A DNA stretch of 58,487 nucleotides from Chitinivibrionales bacterium (GTDB taxonomy: Bacteria; Fibrobacterota; Chitinivibrionia; Chitinivibrionales; JANQEN01): contig JANQEN010000249.1 in the NCBI GenBank assembly GCA_028278335.1, positions 1-58,487 on the forward strand, read 5' to 3'. The notes beneath the pieces were generated by a model. It was not told the DNA's origin, searched no databases, and saw only the letters and a program-made list of their open reading frames with translations. A program made the translations under genes and the position numbers. Positions 44,801 to 53,292 of the stretch are shown here, piece by piece. Position 1 is the stretch's first letter. The number at the start of each line of letters is the position of its first letter.

Positions 44801-44922
44801 GCAACATCACTCTCTAATTCACGGGGAAGACGTAAAAATGAAACAATACCTAACAAAAGAATTGCAATCATAGAGATATTGATCAGTACAGGATTTTTTA
44901 CGGAAAATCTACCAAGGTTCAT
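41833..44922 (-). CDS. RND efflux pump inner-membrane transporter
   Basis: A 1029-residue RND/HAE1-type permease. It has the opening FSVKNPVLINISMIAILLLG, the two large periplasmic loops, and 12 predicted membrane segments. The fourth-segment motif reads MIVDHAIVIIENCYR: the first proton-relay Asp is present but the usual second Asp is His. The tenth segment reads GIAVNDAIVLISFINGL, as in RND proteins lacking the AcrB-type Lys. It likely exports small hydrophobic compounds; substrate unknown. It overlaps the adaptor gene by four bases (ATGA) and is the last gene of a PadR-adaptor-linked operon. Confidence 0.92.
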   Translation of the reverse strand: MNLGRFSVKNPVLINISMIAILLLGIVSFLRLPRELESDVAFSWVFIAIPYPGVSAEEIEKNITIKVEDEISDVDKIKRIRSTTYEGLCFLQVEFEDDISDDEFRRVYQDLRAEFDKVPLPDDALDPQIDDFSSSDFFSIVTIVLNGEVDEMQLNTIANELKEKILDVPGVSKVEPVGARERKIRIEVDKNKIESFGISLDEIEQAIQGRNINVPGGTLRDDSREYILRTIGEIKNINEFGNVIIRNRPGQGSIKISDVAIIKDTLSKAVQDARFNGKKSISLVVSKKLKNNSISVVKGVRKAVDLYKKSLPESITLTYSNDTTWFIRESLSTLGTNAVMGFLLLVIVLFVFIGLRNALLTALGIPLAFSITFLWMDNIGETLNGNSLFALVLVLGMIVDHAIVIIENCYRYRQMGLSRHEAAIKGTNEVILPVIAATGTTVAAFLPLMILPGIMGKFMRIIPIVVSLALVASTIEALLFLPSHFADWSGSVKEKGTGFIGRWQAAFKNLVSRAYHHRYITLVITNILIVATLFMYPLIKQDLFAGENFPFFMVDIQLPVGTPRESTENIAKRFEDRLMPLVGNGEVISLSTTVGFLIGETEWLTQSNVAQITVELEKRQEGRKRPVPVIMRELQEMCNNIPGAEIVNFRVPPNGPPRDKPISFRLQGDNYDDMASLSADYKKILEEYPEVYNIDDNYDMGSPELKINIDEDRTSALGLNAALIGLYIRKCFEGSEATVFYDEDEEIDVIVSLAEKNRRSVEDVLNLSIPTPDGRFIPFSSVCTLEYGKSIGAIRRLEKKREITISADSDLDNRKIKEIMKRIENEFNTKHKRLYPDISLKVGGEFEEFNTLLADVARLFGVGLFLMFVIMGAQFKSYFQPLIMGLTIFFALVGCFLFLLISRTPLSIVVLFAVVALAGIAVNDAIVLISFINGLRRKGMPVKDAVIEGATIRLRPIILTSVTTIGGLIPMAIGLGGYSPTWGPMASTIIFGLFFSTIGTLIVIPCAYGILNDISTKFGFTMKLEGDTN

Positions 44923-45995
44923 TGGGAGCCTCCGTTTTCAGATACCATCGTGACCATAAGGCTGTCACCGCGATTAAGAACGGTCATTCCTGAGGTCACC
45001 ACAATGTCACCCAGTGAAATGCCATTGACAATTTCAGCTTTGTTTCCATGAATGCGCCCAAGCGAGATAAATCGGATAGCAGCCTTGTTATCTTGCATAA
45101 CAAGCACTGCATCTTTCCTGTCCTTTTCTATGATGGCTTTCATAGGTACGGTTAATACAGAATCAATATCATTGGTGGTGATGGTCACCTTCACAGACAT
45201 TCCCGATTTGATTGCGCGCTCTTTGGTGTTTTTCCAGGTTAATTCAATGTCATAGGATCCTGTTGTTGGATCGCTTCCTGCGGCGATGGCACTTACTTTT
45301 CCAGAGAAAGTCTGATTGTTGACAGCTGGAACTTTTATTGATGCGGGCATTCCTCGCTTGACAATGCCGATTTCCATTTCACCAATTGGAACAGTTGCTT
45401 TTAATGCTGAAATATCTACGATGCGACCTACTGGTGCGCCCACAGCTAAAACATTGCCCGGTTCAATGGTTCGATCCTTTTGCGCGATGTGCCCTGAAAT
45501 GGGAGAGCGAATTTGGCAATCATTGTACGCCTTTTGCGCCGATTCCAATTGAGCGATTGTACCGGTGGTCTGGCTTTGAGCGTTAGTGAGCTCCGCCTCA
45601 GAGGCGTTGCCCTCGTCAAAAAGTTTTTGAACGACTTTTAGATTCAAGCTTGCTGCTGAAGCTGCTCGCTTAGCCTGTTCAAGCGCGGCGTATTGAATTG
45701 TTGCATTTACTTCAACAAGAATTTGTCCTTTTTTTACCCATTGCCCAAGGTTAAAGCGAACCTTTTCAATCTTTCCCTGTGTCTCCGAGACCACGTAGGA
45801 TTCTCGAATCCCCGATGCTACTCCTGAGGCGTGAATTTCACGAGAAATGATGTCCCGGGTTACACGCATTGCCTCAACCGGTACCGGTGCTTTTTCAGGT
45901 TTTGTTTCAGGGATGTCTTGAGCTTCCTTTGGACTCTCTTTACACCCAATAGCGATAAGAAGTAATCCAACAATAAGGAATTTGTATGTGTTCAT
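44919..45995 (-). CDS. RND efflux periplasmic adaptor lipoprotein
   Basis: A 358-residue HlyD/MFP-type adaptor. The signal ends in the canonical lipobox LIAIGC, followed by an acidic spacer. Lipoyl-like halves (KIEKVRFNLGQWVKKGQILV, and QIRSPISGHIAQKDRTIEPG) flank a helical hairpin (YAALEQAKRAASAASLNLKV), with beta-barrel text (SIKVPAVNNQTFSGKVSAIA) after. It bridges the RND transporter and the TolC-like channel. Four-base overlaps on both sides show a tight operon. Confidence 0.93.
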   Translation of the reverse strand: MNTYKFLIVGLLLIAIGCKESPKEAQDIPETKPEKAPVPVEAMRVTRDIISREIHASGVASGIRESYVVSETQGKIEKVRFNLGQWVKKGQILVEVNATIQYAALEQAKRAASAASLNLKVVQKLFDEGNASEAELTNAQSQTTGTIAQLESAQKAYNDCQIRSPISGHIAQKDRTIEPGNVLAVGAPVGRIVDISALKATVPIGEMEIGIVKRGMPASIKVPAVNNQTFSGKVSAIAAGSDPTTGSYDIELTWKNTKERAIKSGMSVKVTITTNDIDSVLTVPMKAIIEKDRKDAVLVMQDNKAAIRFISLGRIHGNKAEIVNGISLGDIVVTSGMTVLNRGDSLMVTMVSENGGSQ

Positions 45996-47371
45996 TGTGT
46001 AACCTCCAATTTGCCAATTGTTTTTAAATATTCAGCTTCATATAAAAGACATTCAAATAATTTTTGTATATAGTTAATTCGTGTTTGACTTGCTCCTAAG
46101 GAAACCTCCAGTAGTTGCGACTGATTGACAAGGCCACCATTATATCGCTTTTGCATGATGTCCAATTGCCTCTCCATGAGCTCCTGTTGTTTTTTAGCTG
46201 CCTTTGCCCCTTGATAGGAGGCCTTGTAAAAGAGTGCAATTCTTTTTAGGTTGACCCTGAGTTGTGATTCTACTTTTTTCTCTTCTGTCATAATTTTGAG
46301 ATACTCATAATTTGATTTTTTGTATCCTATGGAGTTTTTGAATCCATGAAAAAGTGGCACAGTTAAGGTAAGCCCGGCTGTTACATTTTTAGGCTTTTGA
46401 ATGATATAGTCACTTTTGTCAAACATCTTTTCTAAATTAAAATGCTCCCAACCGTTATCTCTACTATAGGTACAAAAGGCATTTAGTTTTGGTAAAAAGG
46501 CTCCTATCGCTATCCGTTTGTTGACCTCTGCAACCTGTGTGTACAGTTTTATCGACTGCAATTGGTAGTTAGAAGCTATACTATCATCTGTGTCAATGAG
46601 TCCCTTCTTATACCAATTTTCAAAAAGATCAAACTCTTGCAGAGAAAGTAAAGAACTGTTTTCTGCTGGGGGTATTCCTATTGCTTGCAAAAGACTCATA
46701 ATGAGAAATTCCTCAAAGGCTTTCGCCTCTAATACTTCACTCTCTTTTTGTAATACTTCAGCTTCCCATTGTAAGAGATCAGTTTTAGGTATGCTTCCAG
46801 CAGCATATTTTGTATTCGCGTTGTGTAAATTTTGCTTTGTCCAACCAAGACTCTGCTTGACTACTTTAGTCCGTTCGATTGCTGCAAGAGCATCAAAGTA
46901 AGCTTTACGAGTATTAAAAATATCACCCTGACGTGACTCCTCTTGCTGTAATTTAAAAGCCTTTTTCATGATATAGGCGATTTTGATGGCACTAATCTCT
47001 ATACCACCATTGTACAAGGGTTGGGATAAAGAGATCTCATTGGTAAGGGAGTTTTTATACATCTTGCTTGACTTGAAGTCAACGCCCTGTAACATTGGTG
47101 AATTTTCCAGCATGTCAAAGGCGATATTCGCATTTTGAACCGTTGAATCATCAAAGCGAGTAAAATTAATATTGTAGTCTATCTTAGGCAGATAACCCGA
47201 TAGCACCTCTCTCTTTTCCCACTCCTTTACCTGTTCTTCGTAATATTTCCGACGGGCTTCAAACCCAGTGGAAATAGCAATATTTTCAGCTTCACTGAGT
47301 GTGAGTACTTTAGCATGGAGGATATGCATCCCTAACAGGAGGAATGTCCATAGCAGTATACATTTCTTCAT
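45992..47371 (-). CDS. TolC family outer-membrane efflux protein
   Basis: A 459-residue outer-membrane factor with a signal peptide (ILLWTFLLLGMHILHA). Two halves each carry the long helix pairs typical of TolC (LTLSEAENIAISTGFEARRK near the start, and the repeated helices around LRVNLKRIALFYKASYQGAK, then QELMERQLDIMQKRYNGGLV). AAGGAG precedes ATG 47371. Together with the adaptor and RND transporter it forms a complete tripartite pump. Confidence 0.9.
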   Translation of the reverse strand: MKKCILLWTFLLLGMHILHAKVLTLSEAENIAISTGFEARRKYYEEQVKEWEKREVLSGYLPKIDYNINFTRFDDSTVQNANIAFDMLENSPMLQGVDFKSSKMYKNSLTNEISLSQPLYNGGIEISAIKIAYIMKKAFKLQQEESRQGDIFNTRKAYFDALAAIERTKVVKQSLGWTKQNLHNANTKYAAGSIPKTDLLQWEAEVLQKESEVLEAKAFEEFLIMSLLQAIGIPPAENSSLLSLQEFDLFENWYKKGLIDTDDSIASNYQLQSIKLYTQVAEVNKRIAIGAFLPKLNAFCTYSRDNGWEHFNLEKMFDKSDYIIQKPKNVTAGLTLTVPLFHGFKNSIGYKKSNYEYLKIMTEEKKVESQLRVNLKRIALFYKASYQGAKAAKKQQELMERQLDIMQKRYNGGLVNQSQLLEVSLGASQTRINYIQKLFECLLYEAEYLKTIGKLEVTQ

Positions 47372-47411
47372 AAATTATATCTCCTTTATTCAACCTCTTT
47401 TTTATTGGCAT

Positions 47412-48017
47412 TTATTCATCAGAATTGCTCGGGTCCTTACATTGAGACTCCTCGCACATCATGGATTTTAAGTCTCGGGTGTAATACTCTGGGTTTGTTT
47501 TTAATAGCTCCACAAACTCTTTTGCCGCTTCAATTTCAATTTGAACATGTTTCATACCAGCTTTCGTGATAATCATTCCACTAAAAACCTTTTGCGCTTT
47601 TAGTTCCTCATATTCACTGGTAATGTGTTCGAGCACTTTTTCAAGATTGTCAATTCTATCTTGTAAGATGGGAAGAGCCTCCTCTGGCGGTATACCGTAT
47701 GCAAAGGAAACGGCCAAATAAAAAGGATAGTCTCCCATGTTTTCGGACATAATTGCCTCTTTAAGCTCTTCCAAAAACCGGCTCTTTCCTTTTGAAGTAA
47801 TGGAATATACTTTACGTTCCGGCATATTCCCGACTTTTTCGGTTGCCACATCAACACACTCAAGTTTTTCTAGTCGTGCAAGTGAGTTGTAAATTGATGC
47901 TGGTGAAATATATGCCCAGTGCTCAAGTCCCATCTCTTTGACAAAAGAATTAATGGCATAGGCATGCATAGGTGCGTAATAGATGAGAGCTAAGGAAACC
48001 AATTCATTCTTCGCCAA
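47412..48017 (-). CDS. PadR family transcriptional regulator
   Basis: A 201-residue PadR-type regulator. Residues 1-90 form the winged helix (LVSLALIYYAPMHAYAINSF, ASIYNSLARLEKLECVDVAT, ERKVYSITSKGKSRFLEELK); the rest is the dimerisation helix region (ILQDRIDNLEKVLEHITSEY). It is the first gene of the efflux operon, 40 bases before the TolC gene, and presumably controls it. It appears to start at TTG 48017 (AAGGGG seven bases upstream; the next Met is well inside the fold). Two inverted repeats lie just upstream and are candidate operators. Confidence 0.88.
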   Translation of the reverse strand: MAKNELVSLALIYYAPMHAYAINSFVKEMGLEHWAYISPASIYNSLARLEKLECVDVATEKVGNMPERKVYSITSKGKSRFLEELKEAIMSENMGDYPFYLAVSFAYGIPPEEALPILQDRIDNLEKVLEHITSEYEELKAQKVFSGMIITKAGMKHVQIEIEAAKEFVELLKTNPEYYTRDLKSMMCEESQCKDPSNSDE

Positions 48018-48030
48018 AATACTACCCCTT

Positions 48031-48082
48031 AATTAGTATTGTTTAAACTAATTTAAAAAAAACTATTATTAGTTAGAATAGT
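48031..48082. promoter_or_regulatory. Two inverted repeats upstream of padR, candidate operators
   Basis: AATTAGT (48031-48037) with ACTAATT (48047-48053), spacer nine bases; and ACTATT (48062-48067) with AATAGT (48077-48082), spacer nine bases. The identical spacer, equal arm length class and position directly upstream of the regulator suggest paired operator half-sites for autoregulation. Confidence 0.5.
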
Positions 48083-48277
48083 ATAAGTGATGATACTTTA
48101 AAAGTCAACCCTATTTAGATTTTTGACTGGCTATAATAATAGTGCTTTTTGAAAACTCATTTTACTGGTTGCACGGACTGGGGTAGCTATTTAATAATGT
48201 ATATTGTACAATCATTTATGGCGTACAGAGTTATGTAGTCAAAATATAGAGTTGCTCTGTAAGGAATATGTAATTAT

Positions 48278-49087
48278 ATGATTCAAAACTTGCTAATACT
48301 TTCTTGCTTTGCTATAGGTACTGTCCTTTCAGTTCGATATCTCATTATGGGTGGAATCGATCGAATTTGTGTATTCTTTAACCTTTCAAGCAAGGCAAAG
48401 GGACAGATTATTGGATACTCCACCAGTGTACCAGAATTCACCATTGTTGTATCAAGTGCCTTTGCTGGGGTTTTTGATGCTGGACTTTGGAATATCGCAT
48501 CTTCGAATATAATCAATTGGATTCTTTTTGCCATAGCAGTTCTCTTTTATAAACAACAGCGTGACATGCTCGATAAAAAGTTCATTGAAGAGATTGTGTT
48601 TGCTTCAGTTGCTGTGCTCATTCCTCTCTTTCTTTCATTGGCTAAAGTTGGACTTAATATTCCTATGGCTTTTGGATTAATAGCACTATTTATTGTGTAT
48701 AAAATTGTTGATAAGCTCCTTAATAAAAATGAGATAGCTCCTCCCAAAGCATCCGAGACAAAATCAAATCCCCTTCTGGGGATACTTTTATTGATTGGTG
48801 GAGTTGGTGCGGTCATCTTCTGTGGAAAATTCTTGGGACAATCCAGTGAACGACTCATTAATCAATTGGGGATTCCAGCTTGGACCATTGGGTGGATTTT
48901 AGGTTTTATAACCTCCCTTCCAGAGCTAACTTCCTTTTTTGAGATTTTTCACTTACATAAAATACGAGGGACGCTCCATCTCAAAGACGACATGCAAGAG
49001 GCCTTAGATACTCTAGTTGCAAGTAATTGCTCCAACTTGGGTATCATCCTTCCTATTGGATTGATCATATTTACCCTCTTTGGATAG
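48278..49087 (+). CDS. Sodium/calcium exchanger-like membrane protein
   Basis: A 269-residue membrane protein of the Ca2+:cation antiporter superfamily. Two alpha-repeat motifs are visible: IIGYSTSVPEFTIVVSSAFA with NIASSNIINW, and LGFITSLPELTSFFEIF with LVASNCSNLGIILP. About eight hydrophobic segments. It is shorter than the typical 300-350 residues. It may exchange Ca2+ or another cation for Na+ or H+. Divergent from padR; ATG 48278 has AAGGAA 12 bases upstream, a loose spacing. Confidence 0.8.
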   Translation: MIQNLLILSCFAIGTVLSVRYLIMGGIDRICVFFNLSSKAKGQIIGYSTSVPEFTIVVSSAFAGVFDAGLWNIASSNIINWILFAIAVLFYKQQRDMLDKKFIEEIVFASVAVLIPLFLSLAKVGLNIPMAFGLIALFIVYKIVDKLLNKNEIAPPKASETKSNPLLGILLLIGGVGAVIFCGKFLGQSSERLINQLGIPAWTIGWILGFITSLPELTSFFEIFHLHKIRGTLHLKDDMQEALDTLVASNCSNLGIILPIGLIIFTLFG

Positions 49088-49330
49088 TGGATAAATCTAA
49101 TAAATTCTTTAAACCCGAATTTGTCAATTCTCTCCACTATTCATACTTTGGTAACAGATTAGTGACTATCCCAGTACCGCATGATATAATTAATTGCATA
49201 TAGGTATCTGCTTTCAATATCTATCTAATCCTGTGATAATTTTCGCACCAGTTAAGGTTTGGTGCAACAGATGCCCATAATTGGTTGTACCCAGTATAAT
49301 CCATTGAGCTTACAATAAGGAGCAGTAGAT

Positions 49331-50104
49331 ATGTCGCTGGCTGAGATGCTAAAGAAAAGTAGAGAGTTAAAAGAGGTTTCAAAGCAGGACTTAGCAAAGG
49401 CCTTGTCAATACCAACAACGATTGTATCCTATTTGGAAGAGGCGGAGAAATTTCAAGATGAGTTGATTTCACTCTTGGCATCGGCTTTAGAAATTCCTGT
49501 TGACGTTTTTAAGGGTGAAGCTACCTTAGAGCCGCCAGAACCAACAGAGGAAGAGTTAAAAGAGGCTATTGTCAAGAAGGCAAAGTATCCTTACATTCGT
49601 GCCTATATCCTTGATCCAGAAATTTGTGTTAACCCTGAGGCGGCAATGAAGTTGTTTGGAGATCAGGAACTCTCCTTGGCAGAACAGAATGTGATTCTCT
49701 ATCTTTCAACAACAGCATTGTATCATTTCTGTGACACCAATTATTCCAGCTTTGCCTTTGATACATATCTTTTTAAATTGCATGGTACCCTTCTAAAAAA
49801 ATTTGAGGAAGACCTTAAACACCTCTCCCTTTCAGCTGAAGAGAGAGAAGAGCGGCTTGGAAATGCGCGGGCTAATGTATTTAGTTGTGATACGATCGAG
49901 AATATCGCAATTCATGTGTTTAAACAGTTCGCTGAGGAGATGGAGCAGAAACTTGCCGAAGAAGTGCACGATTTTAAGGAGGATTTGGACCTTCCCATGA
50001 CTTGGAATGTCGATGATAAGCTCATGAAAATTGAGATTGTCGATAGCAAAGGAACGATTCGCGATGAGATAAAACTCCTTGATGTAAAGGAGCGAAATAA
50101 ATAA
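49331..50104 (+). CDS. Xre-type helix-turn-helix protein with long C-terminal domain
   Basis: A 257-residue protein. The first 62 residues are an Xre/HTH_3 helix-turn-helix (MLKKSRELKEVSKQDLAKAL, TTIVSYLEEAEKFQDELISL, LASALEIPVDVFKG). The rest is acidic and helical, with a FRDC/Tyr-rich middle (LYLSTTALYHFCDTNYSSFA) and a KFEEDLKHLSLSAEEREERL segment; no known domain is recognised. AAGGAG precedes ATG 49331. A clear terminator sits just past its stop. Targets unknown. Confidence 0.7.
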   Translation: MSLAEMLKKSRELKEVSKQDLAKALSIPTTIVSYLEEAEKFQDELISLLASALEIPVDVFKGEATLEPPEPTEEELKEAIVKKAKYPYIRAYILDPEICVNPEAAMKLFGDQELSLAEQNVILYLSTTALYHFCDTNYSSFAFDTYLFKLHGTLLKKFEEDLKHLSLSAEEREERLGNARANVFSCDTIENIAIHVFKQFAEEMEQKLAEEVHDFKEDLDLPMTWNVDDKLMKIEIVDSKGTIRDEIKLLDVKERNK

Positions 50105-50106
50105 CA

Positions 50107-51015
50107 TTAATAGGTTCTACGGGTATTCCCTGGTGAAATACCCTTTTTATGCTTTTCTGGATTACGCAGCGTCTGGATAGAGTCTTTAAAAGAGTTTTTA
50201 GATTTGCTATTTCTCCAGAGGACTAAAGAGTCGGTTCCTGTCAAGTCTGTATAGGTTGTCTCGGTAATTTGACTTTTGCGATACATGTTGTCGCCAATGA
50301 CCCTAAGACGTTTTTGGATAAACTGAGACTTTGTATAATGGGGGTTGAGCTTTGATGGCTTTGCCAAAACTGCGGCAAGCCTGCTTGCTTGATCAATAGT
50401 GAGATGTTTGCTTGGTTTTTTATAATAAAATTGAGAGGCTGCTTCACAACCAAAAATATTTTTTCCCCATTGAGCATAATTGAGGTAGAGTTCTAAAATG
50501 CGATCTTTTCCTAAGTATTTTTCCATAAGAATGGTGTAAACCAGTTCCATATACTTACGTTGAAAGTTTTTTTCACCACCCACAAAAAAGTTTTTTGCCA
50601 TTTGCTGGGTAATGGTACTTGCCCCATGACTGATTCGATTTTTTGTTTTGTTATGCTCAAAAGCGCGAAGCATTGCAGATAGGTCAAACCCAGGATGAAT
50701 GTAAAATCCATCATCCTCAGCAGCAATAACCGCTTTTATAAGGTGTGGAGAAATTGAGTCTAATGGCACGATCGAATGCAATAGAGAGTCTGGCTCTTTT
50801 TTTGACTGTAACTCCTTTTTAAATTTTGCCATGTAGCGCGATTGGGGAGGGTTACTTTTTTGAAGGAGCTTCACCTCCTTAAGTGGCTTGGAAATATAAT
50901 TATAGAGATAGAAAAGAGAGTATGTTCCAACCAAGGCAAACACAACAGCATAGGTTAAAAAAAACCCGACGATTATTTTCCATACTATTAAGAGAGTTTT
51001 TAGCGCTATTTTCAT
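50107..51015 (-). CDS. mtgA: Monofunctional biosynthetic peptidoglycan transglycosylase
   Basis: A 302-residue membrane-anchored GT51 enzyme that polymerises lipid II into glycan strands. One N-terminal membrane segment (IIVGFFLTYAVVFALVGTYS) precedes the GT51 domain: VIAAEDDGFYIHPGFD (catalytic Glu), HGASTITQQMAKNFF, KYLGKDRILELYLNYAQWG, and a later ASRLAAVLAKPSKLNP. No transpeptidase domain follows, so it is the monofunctional type. Four bases separate it from the HAD gene upstream. The last residues (GISPGNTRRTY) overlap the convergent terminator. Confidence 0.93.
   Translation of the reverse strand: MKIALKTLLIVWKIIVGFFLTYAVVFALVGTYSLFYLYNYISKPLKEVKLLQKSNPPQSRYMAKFKKELQSKKEPDSLLHSIVPLDSISPHLIKAVIAAEDDGFYIHPGFDLSAMLRAFEHNKTKNRISHGASTITQQMAKNFFVGGEKNFQRKYMELVYTILMEKYLGKDRILELYLNYAQWGKNIFGCEAASQFYYKKPSKHLTIDQASRLAAVLAKPSKLNPHYTKSQFIQKRLRVIGDNMYRKSQITETTYTDLTGTDSLVLWRNSKSKNSFKDSIQTLRNPEKHKKGISPGNTRRTY
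50121..50148 (+). terminator. Rho-independent terminator overlapping the end of mtgA
   Basis: GGGTATT (50121-50127) pairs with AATACCC (50137-50143) around a nine-base loop, followed by five T and later TTTT. It ends the Xre gene and lies inside the last dozen codons of the convergent transglycosylase gene. Confidence 0.75.
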
Positions 51016-51019
51016 GGTG

Positions 51020-51706
51020 TCAACTTATTATAGTGGGAAGTCCATTAAGATATTTTTGAACATAGGACCAGTTGTTACCGTGAGTGCCATTGTCATTTAT
51101 TTGCAAGAAGGGCATGTCACAGGCTGCTGCGGCTGCACCATCGGTGTCAGTACGATCTCCTATGACAAGCACTTGATCAACCGTACAATGCCATGATTTG
51201 GCAATCTCCTGAAAAACACGGGGACAGGGCTTGAGGCATCCCTGTGATTCTGTTGATCCGATAAAGTGAAAGAGGTCGGTATCAATAGCCAGACCCTTTA
51301 GACGCTCAGCAACAAAGTCAAAATCCGAGAGAACTGCCAGGTTATAGCCATTCTTGCGAAGCTGAGAGAGGGTAGTATTAAGCTCTGGCCGAGATCCTCT
51401 CATGAGTGGCATGAGGCGCACAAAGGTTGGGTAGAAGGTCTCTTGGATCCAAGTTAATAATGTTTCTGGAGAGGTATTCTTACACTTCTTTGAAAGTTCC
51501 TCGGCAAGTTGCTGCAATAGAAGATCACCCTCCTTTAAATCTTGTCCATAATATTTTTTTCTAACCGACATATATCGTGGTAGTAATATGAAGTTTGGTA
51601 ATAGAAAAAGGGTGAACAATGGTTTCATAAACCATTTCATACGATAAAGGGTACCATCTAAATCAAAGATGATACCTTTAATTGGTGATGTCTGTAGATG
51701 GGGCAT
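51020..51706 (-). CDS. HAD family hydrolase
   Basis: A 228-residue haloacid-dehalogenase-type phosphatase. Motif I is IIFDLDGTLY (D15, D17); motif II AVLSDFDF; the motif III Lys in LKPCPRVF; motif IV VIGDRTDTDGAAA. The helical cap lies between motifs I and II. The substrate cannot be told from sequence. It follows the aminotransferase gene by 25 bases and precedes mtgA by four, so the three may be co-transcribed. Confidence 0.9.
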   Translation of the reverse strand: MPHLQTSPIKGIIFDLDGTLYRMKWFMKPLFTLFLLPNFILLPRYMSVRKKYYGQDLKEGDLLLQQLAEELSKKCKNTSPETLLTWIQETFYPTFVRLMPLMRGSRPELNTTLSQLRKNGYNLAVLSDFDFVAERLKGLAIDTDLFHFIGSTESQGCLKPCPRVFQEIAKSWHCTVDQVLVIGDRTDTDGAAAAACDMPFLQINDNGTHGNNWSYVQKYLNGLPTIIS

Positions 51707-51731
51707 AGTAGATTAGATACTGAAAGGTAAT

Positions 51732-53033
51732 TTAACCTTTAATTTCCTTTCCTGCTTTGAAGATGTTGTCAAAGAGCGTACCTAAAAGCGAGGTCGGTGT
51801 AGAGGAAAAGGCAATCCGAATCAATTGACCAGTTGCTATGATACCGGTGTCATATTTTGTAATAAGAAGCTGTCTTAAAATCTCAGCATCGACACTATCT
51901 TCAAGCTGAACACACATGAAGTAGCCTGAATTAAAGGGAAGTGGCTTGAAAATCTCGCTGTACTCAGTGTGCTCGTCTAGGATTTTTTTGACCGTTGCAT
52001 AACGCTCACTGAGAACCTCATATTTTTGTTTCTTTTCTTCGGCATAGGATCCGGATTTGTAGGCTTCTACCAACAGAGATTGCGAAATGTGGGACGCATT
52101 GGAGATTGTTCCTCTAACTGCTCCGGCAAGTTTTGCTTCTAAAGCTCGATACATTTCATCAGAGCTCTTTTTACTTGCAAAAGTAACGAATCCTGTTCTA
52201 AAACCCCAAACATAATCCTCTTTAGTCGCACCATCGAGTTTAACTGCAAGAATTCTTTCATGCGCATTTGCAAGGTACGAAAAGATCGACTCTTTCATTA
52301 CCTTGTCCTCGTAGACCAAACCAAAATAGGCATCGTCAGCGAGTACAACGATCTTATTACCGGCTTCAGCTGACTCAATCAACACCTGACGAATTGCTTC
52401 TGCTTCTTCTGCTGTTGGAGTATAACCTGTGGGATTATTAGGAAAATTGAGAAGGAGAACCCTTTTTCCAACCGGTCCCTGCAGTTTTTGACGAAGCGCT
52501 TCTACATTAAAGGTGTTTTGCTCAGTAAAGGTGGTAAACGTAGCAATACGAGCATACCAGGATTTTTCAAATATCAATTTATAGTTACCCCAAAAATAGT
52601 GCGGCATAAGAATGGTATCTTCGGGATTTAGGAAGAAATATCCCATGAGACTTAAGCCATGGGTCAAAGCGCTGGTTACTACAGGAAGAGATATCTCTTT
52701 TTCCGCTAAGGAGGGATTTTTTTCATAGATCATCTCTTGCCAGCGATTTCGTAGCTGAGGAGCTCCTGGTCCCTTCGCATAGGAAAAAACATTTTTGGGG
52801 TCTAAATTTACATTTTGAGCGATTGATTGAAGACACATAATCGTTTTATCGTTCTCTAAAGCAGAGCCGATAGTTGCATTTATTGAGCAATTTTGTGCCT
52901 CTGCAGATTGGCTTAATATGCCTTTTTTAGGGAAAAATATTGCTCGTCCCCGGTCAGATAAAACATCATACACATTTGGGTTGGTTGATGTTATGATTTC
53001 ATTCAATTCCATGGCTTGTGGGTCATAGGTCAT
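51732..53033 (-). CDS. Fold-type I PLP-dependent aminotransferase
   Basis: A 433-residue class I/II aminotransferase. Visible: a VTSALTHGLSLMGYFF substrate/PLP region, LLLNFPNNPTGYTPT, VVLADDAYFGLVYED, and the PLP Lys in KLDGATKEDYVWGFRTGFVT (about Lys 268) with the RxG that follows. The specific amino acid is not determinable. AAGGAG precedes ATG 53033. Confidence 0.85.
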   Translation of the reverse strand: MTYDPQAMELNEIITSTNPNVYDVLSDRGRAIFFPKKGILSQSAEAQNCSINATIGSALENDKTIMCLQSIAQNVNLDPKNVFSYAKGPGAPQLRNRWQEMIYEKNPSLAEKEISLPVVTSALTHGLSLMGYFFLNPEDTILMPHYFWGNYKLIFEKSWYARIATFTTFTEQNTFNVEALRQKLQGPVGKRVLLLNFPNNPTGYTPTAEEAEAIRQVLIESAEAGNKIVVLADDAYFGLVYEDKVMKESIFSYLANAHERILAVKLDGATKEDYVWGFRTGFVTFASKKSSDEMYRALEAKLAGAVRGTISNASHISQSLLVEAYKSGSYAEEKKQKYEVLSERYATVKKILDEHTEYSEIFKPLPFNSGYFMCVQLEDSVDAEILRQLLITKYDTGIIATGQLIRIAFSSTPTSLLGTLFDNIFKAGKEIKG

Positions 53034-53292
53034 GGTGTATCTCCTTTAGGTATTCAAAATTTGTATGTATTATCAAAAATTGTTGTATTGCAAACCTATA
53101 AATATACAAAGAAAACAAAATAGGAAAAAAGAGCAAATAACCTATTTATTAAAAAACCAAGGCAAAAGGTGTATTCATTTATCTCAACCTTTGTTCTCGG
53201 TATTATATTAACATGATGAAATTGAAATAGATAAAAATTCGATAGCACCCTATTAAATCATGACCTATCAATTCCAATCTCCTTAAAAACCA

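Noticed and set aside
48278..49087. Truncated exchanger pseudogene because it is short
   Set aside because: Both alpha-repeat motifs are complete and the frame is intact, so it is kept as a functional gene.
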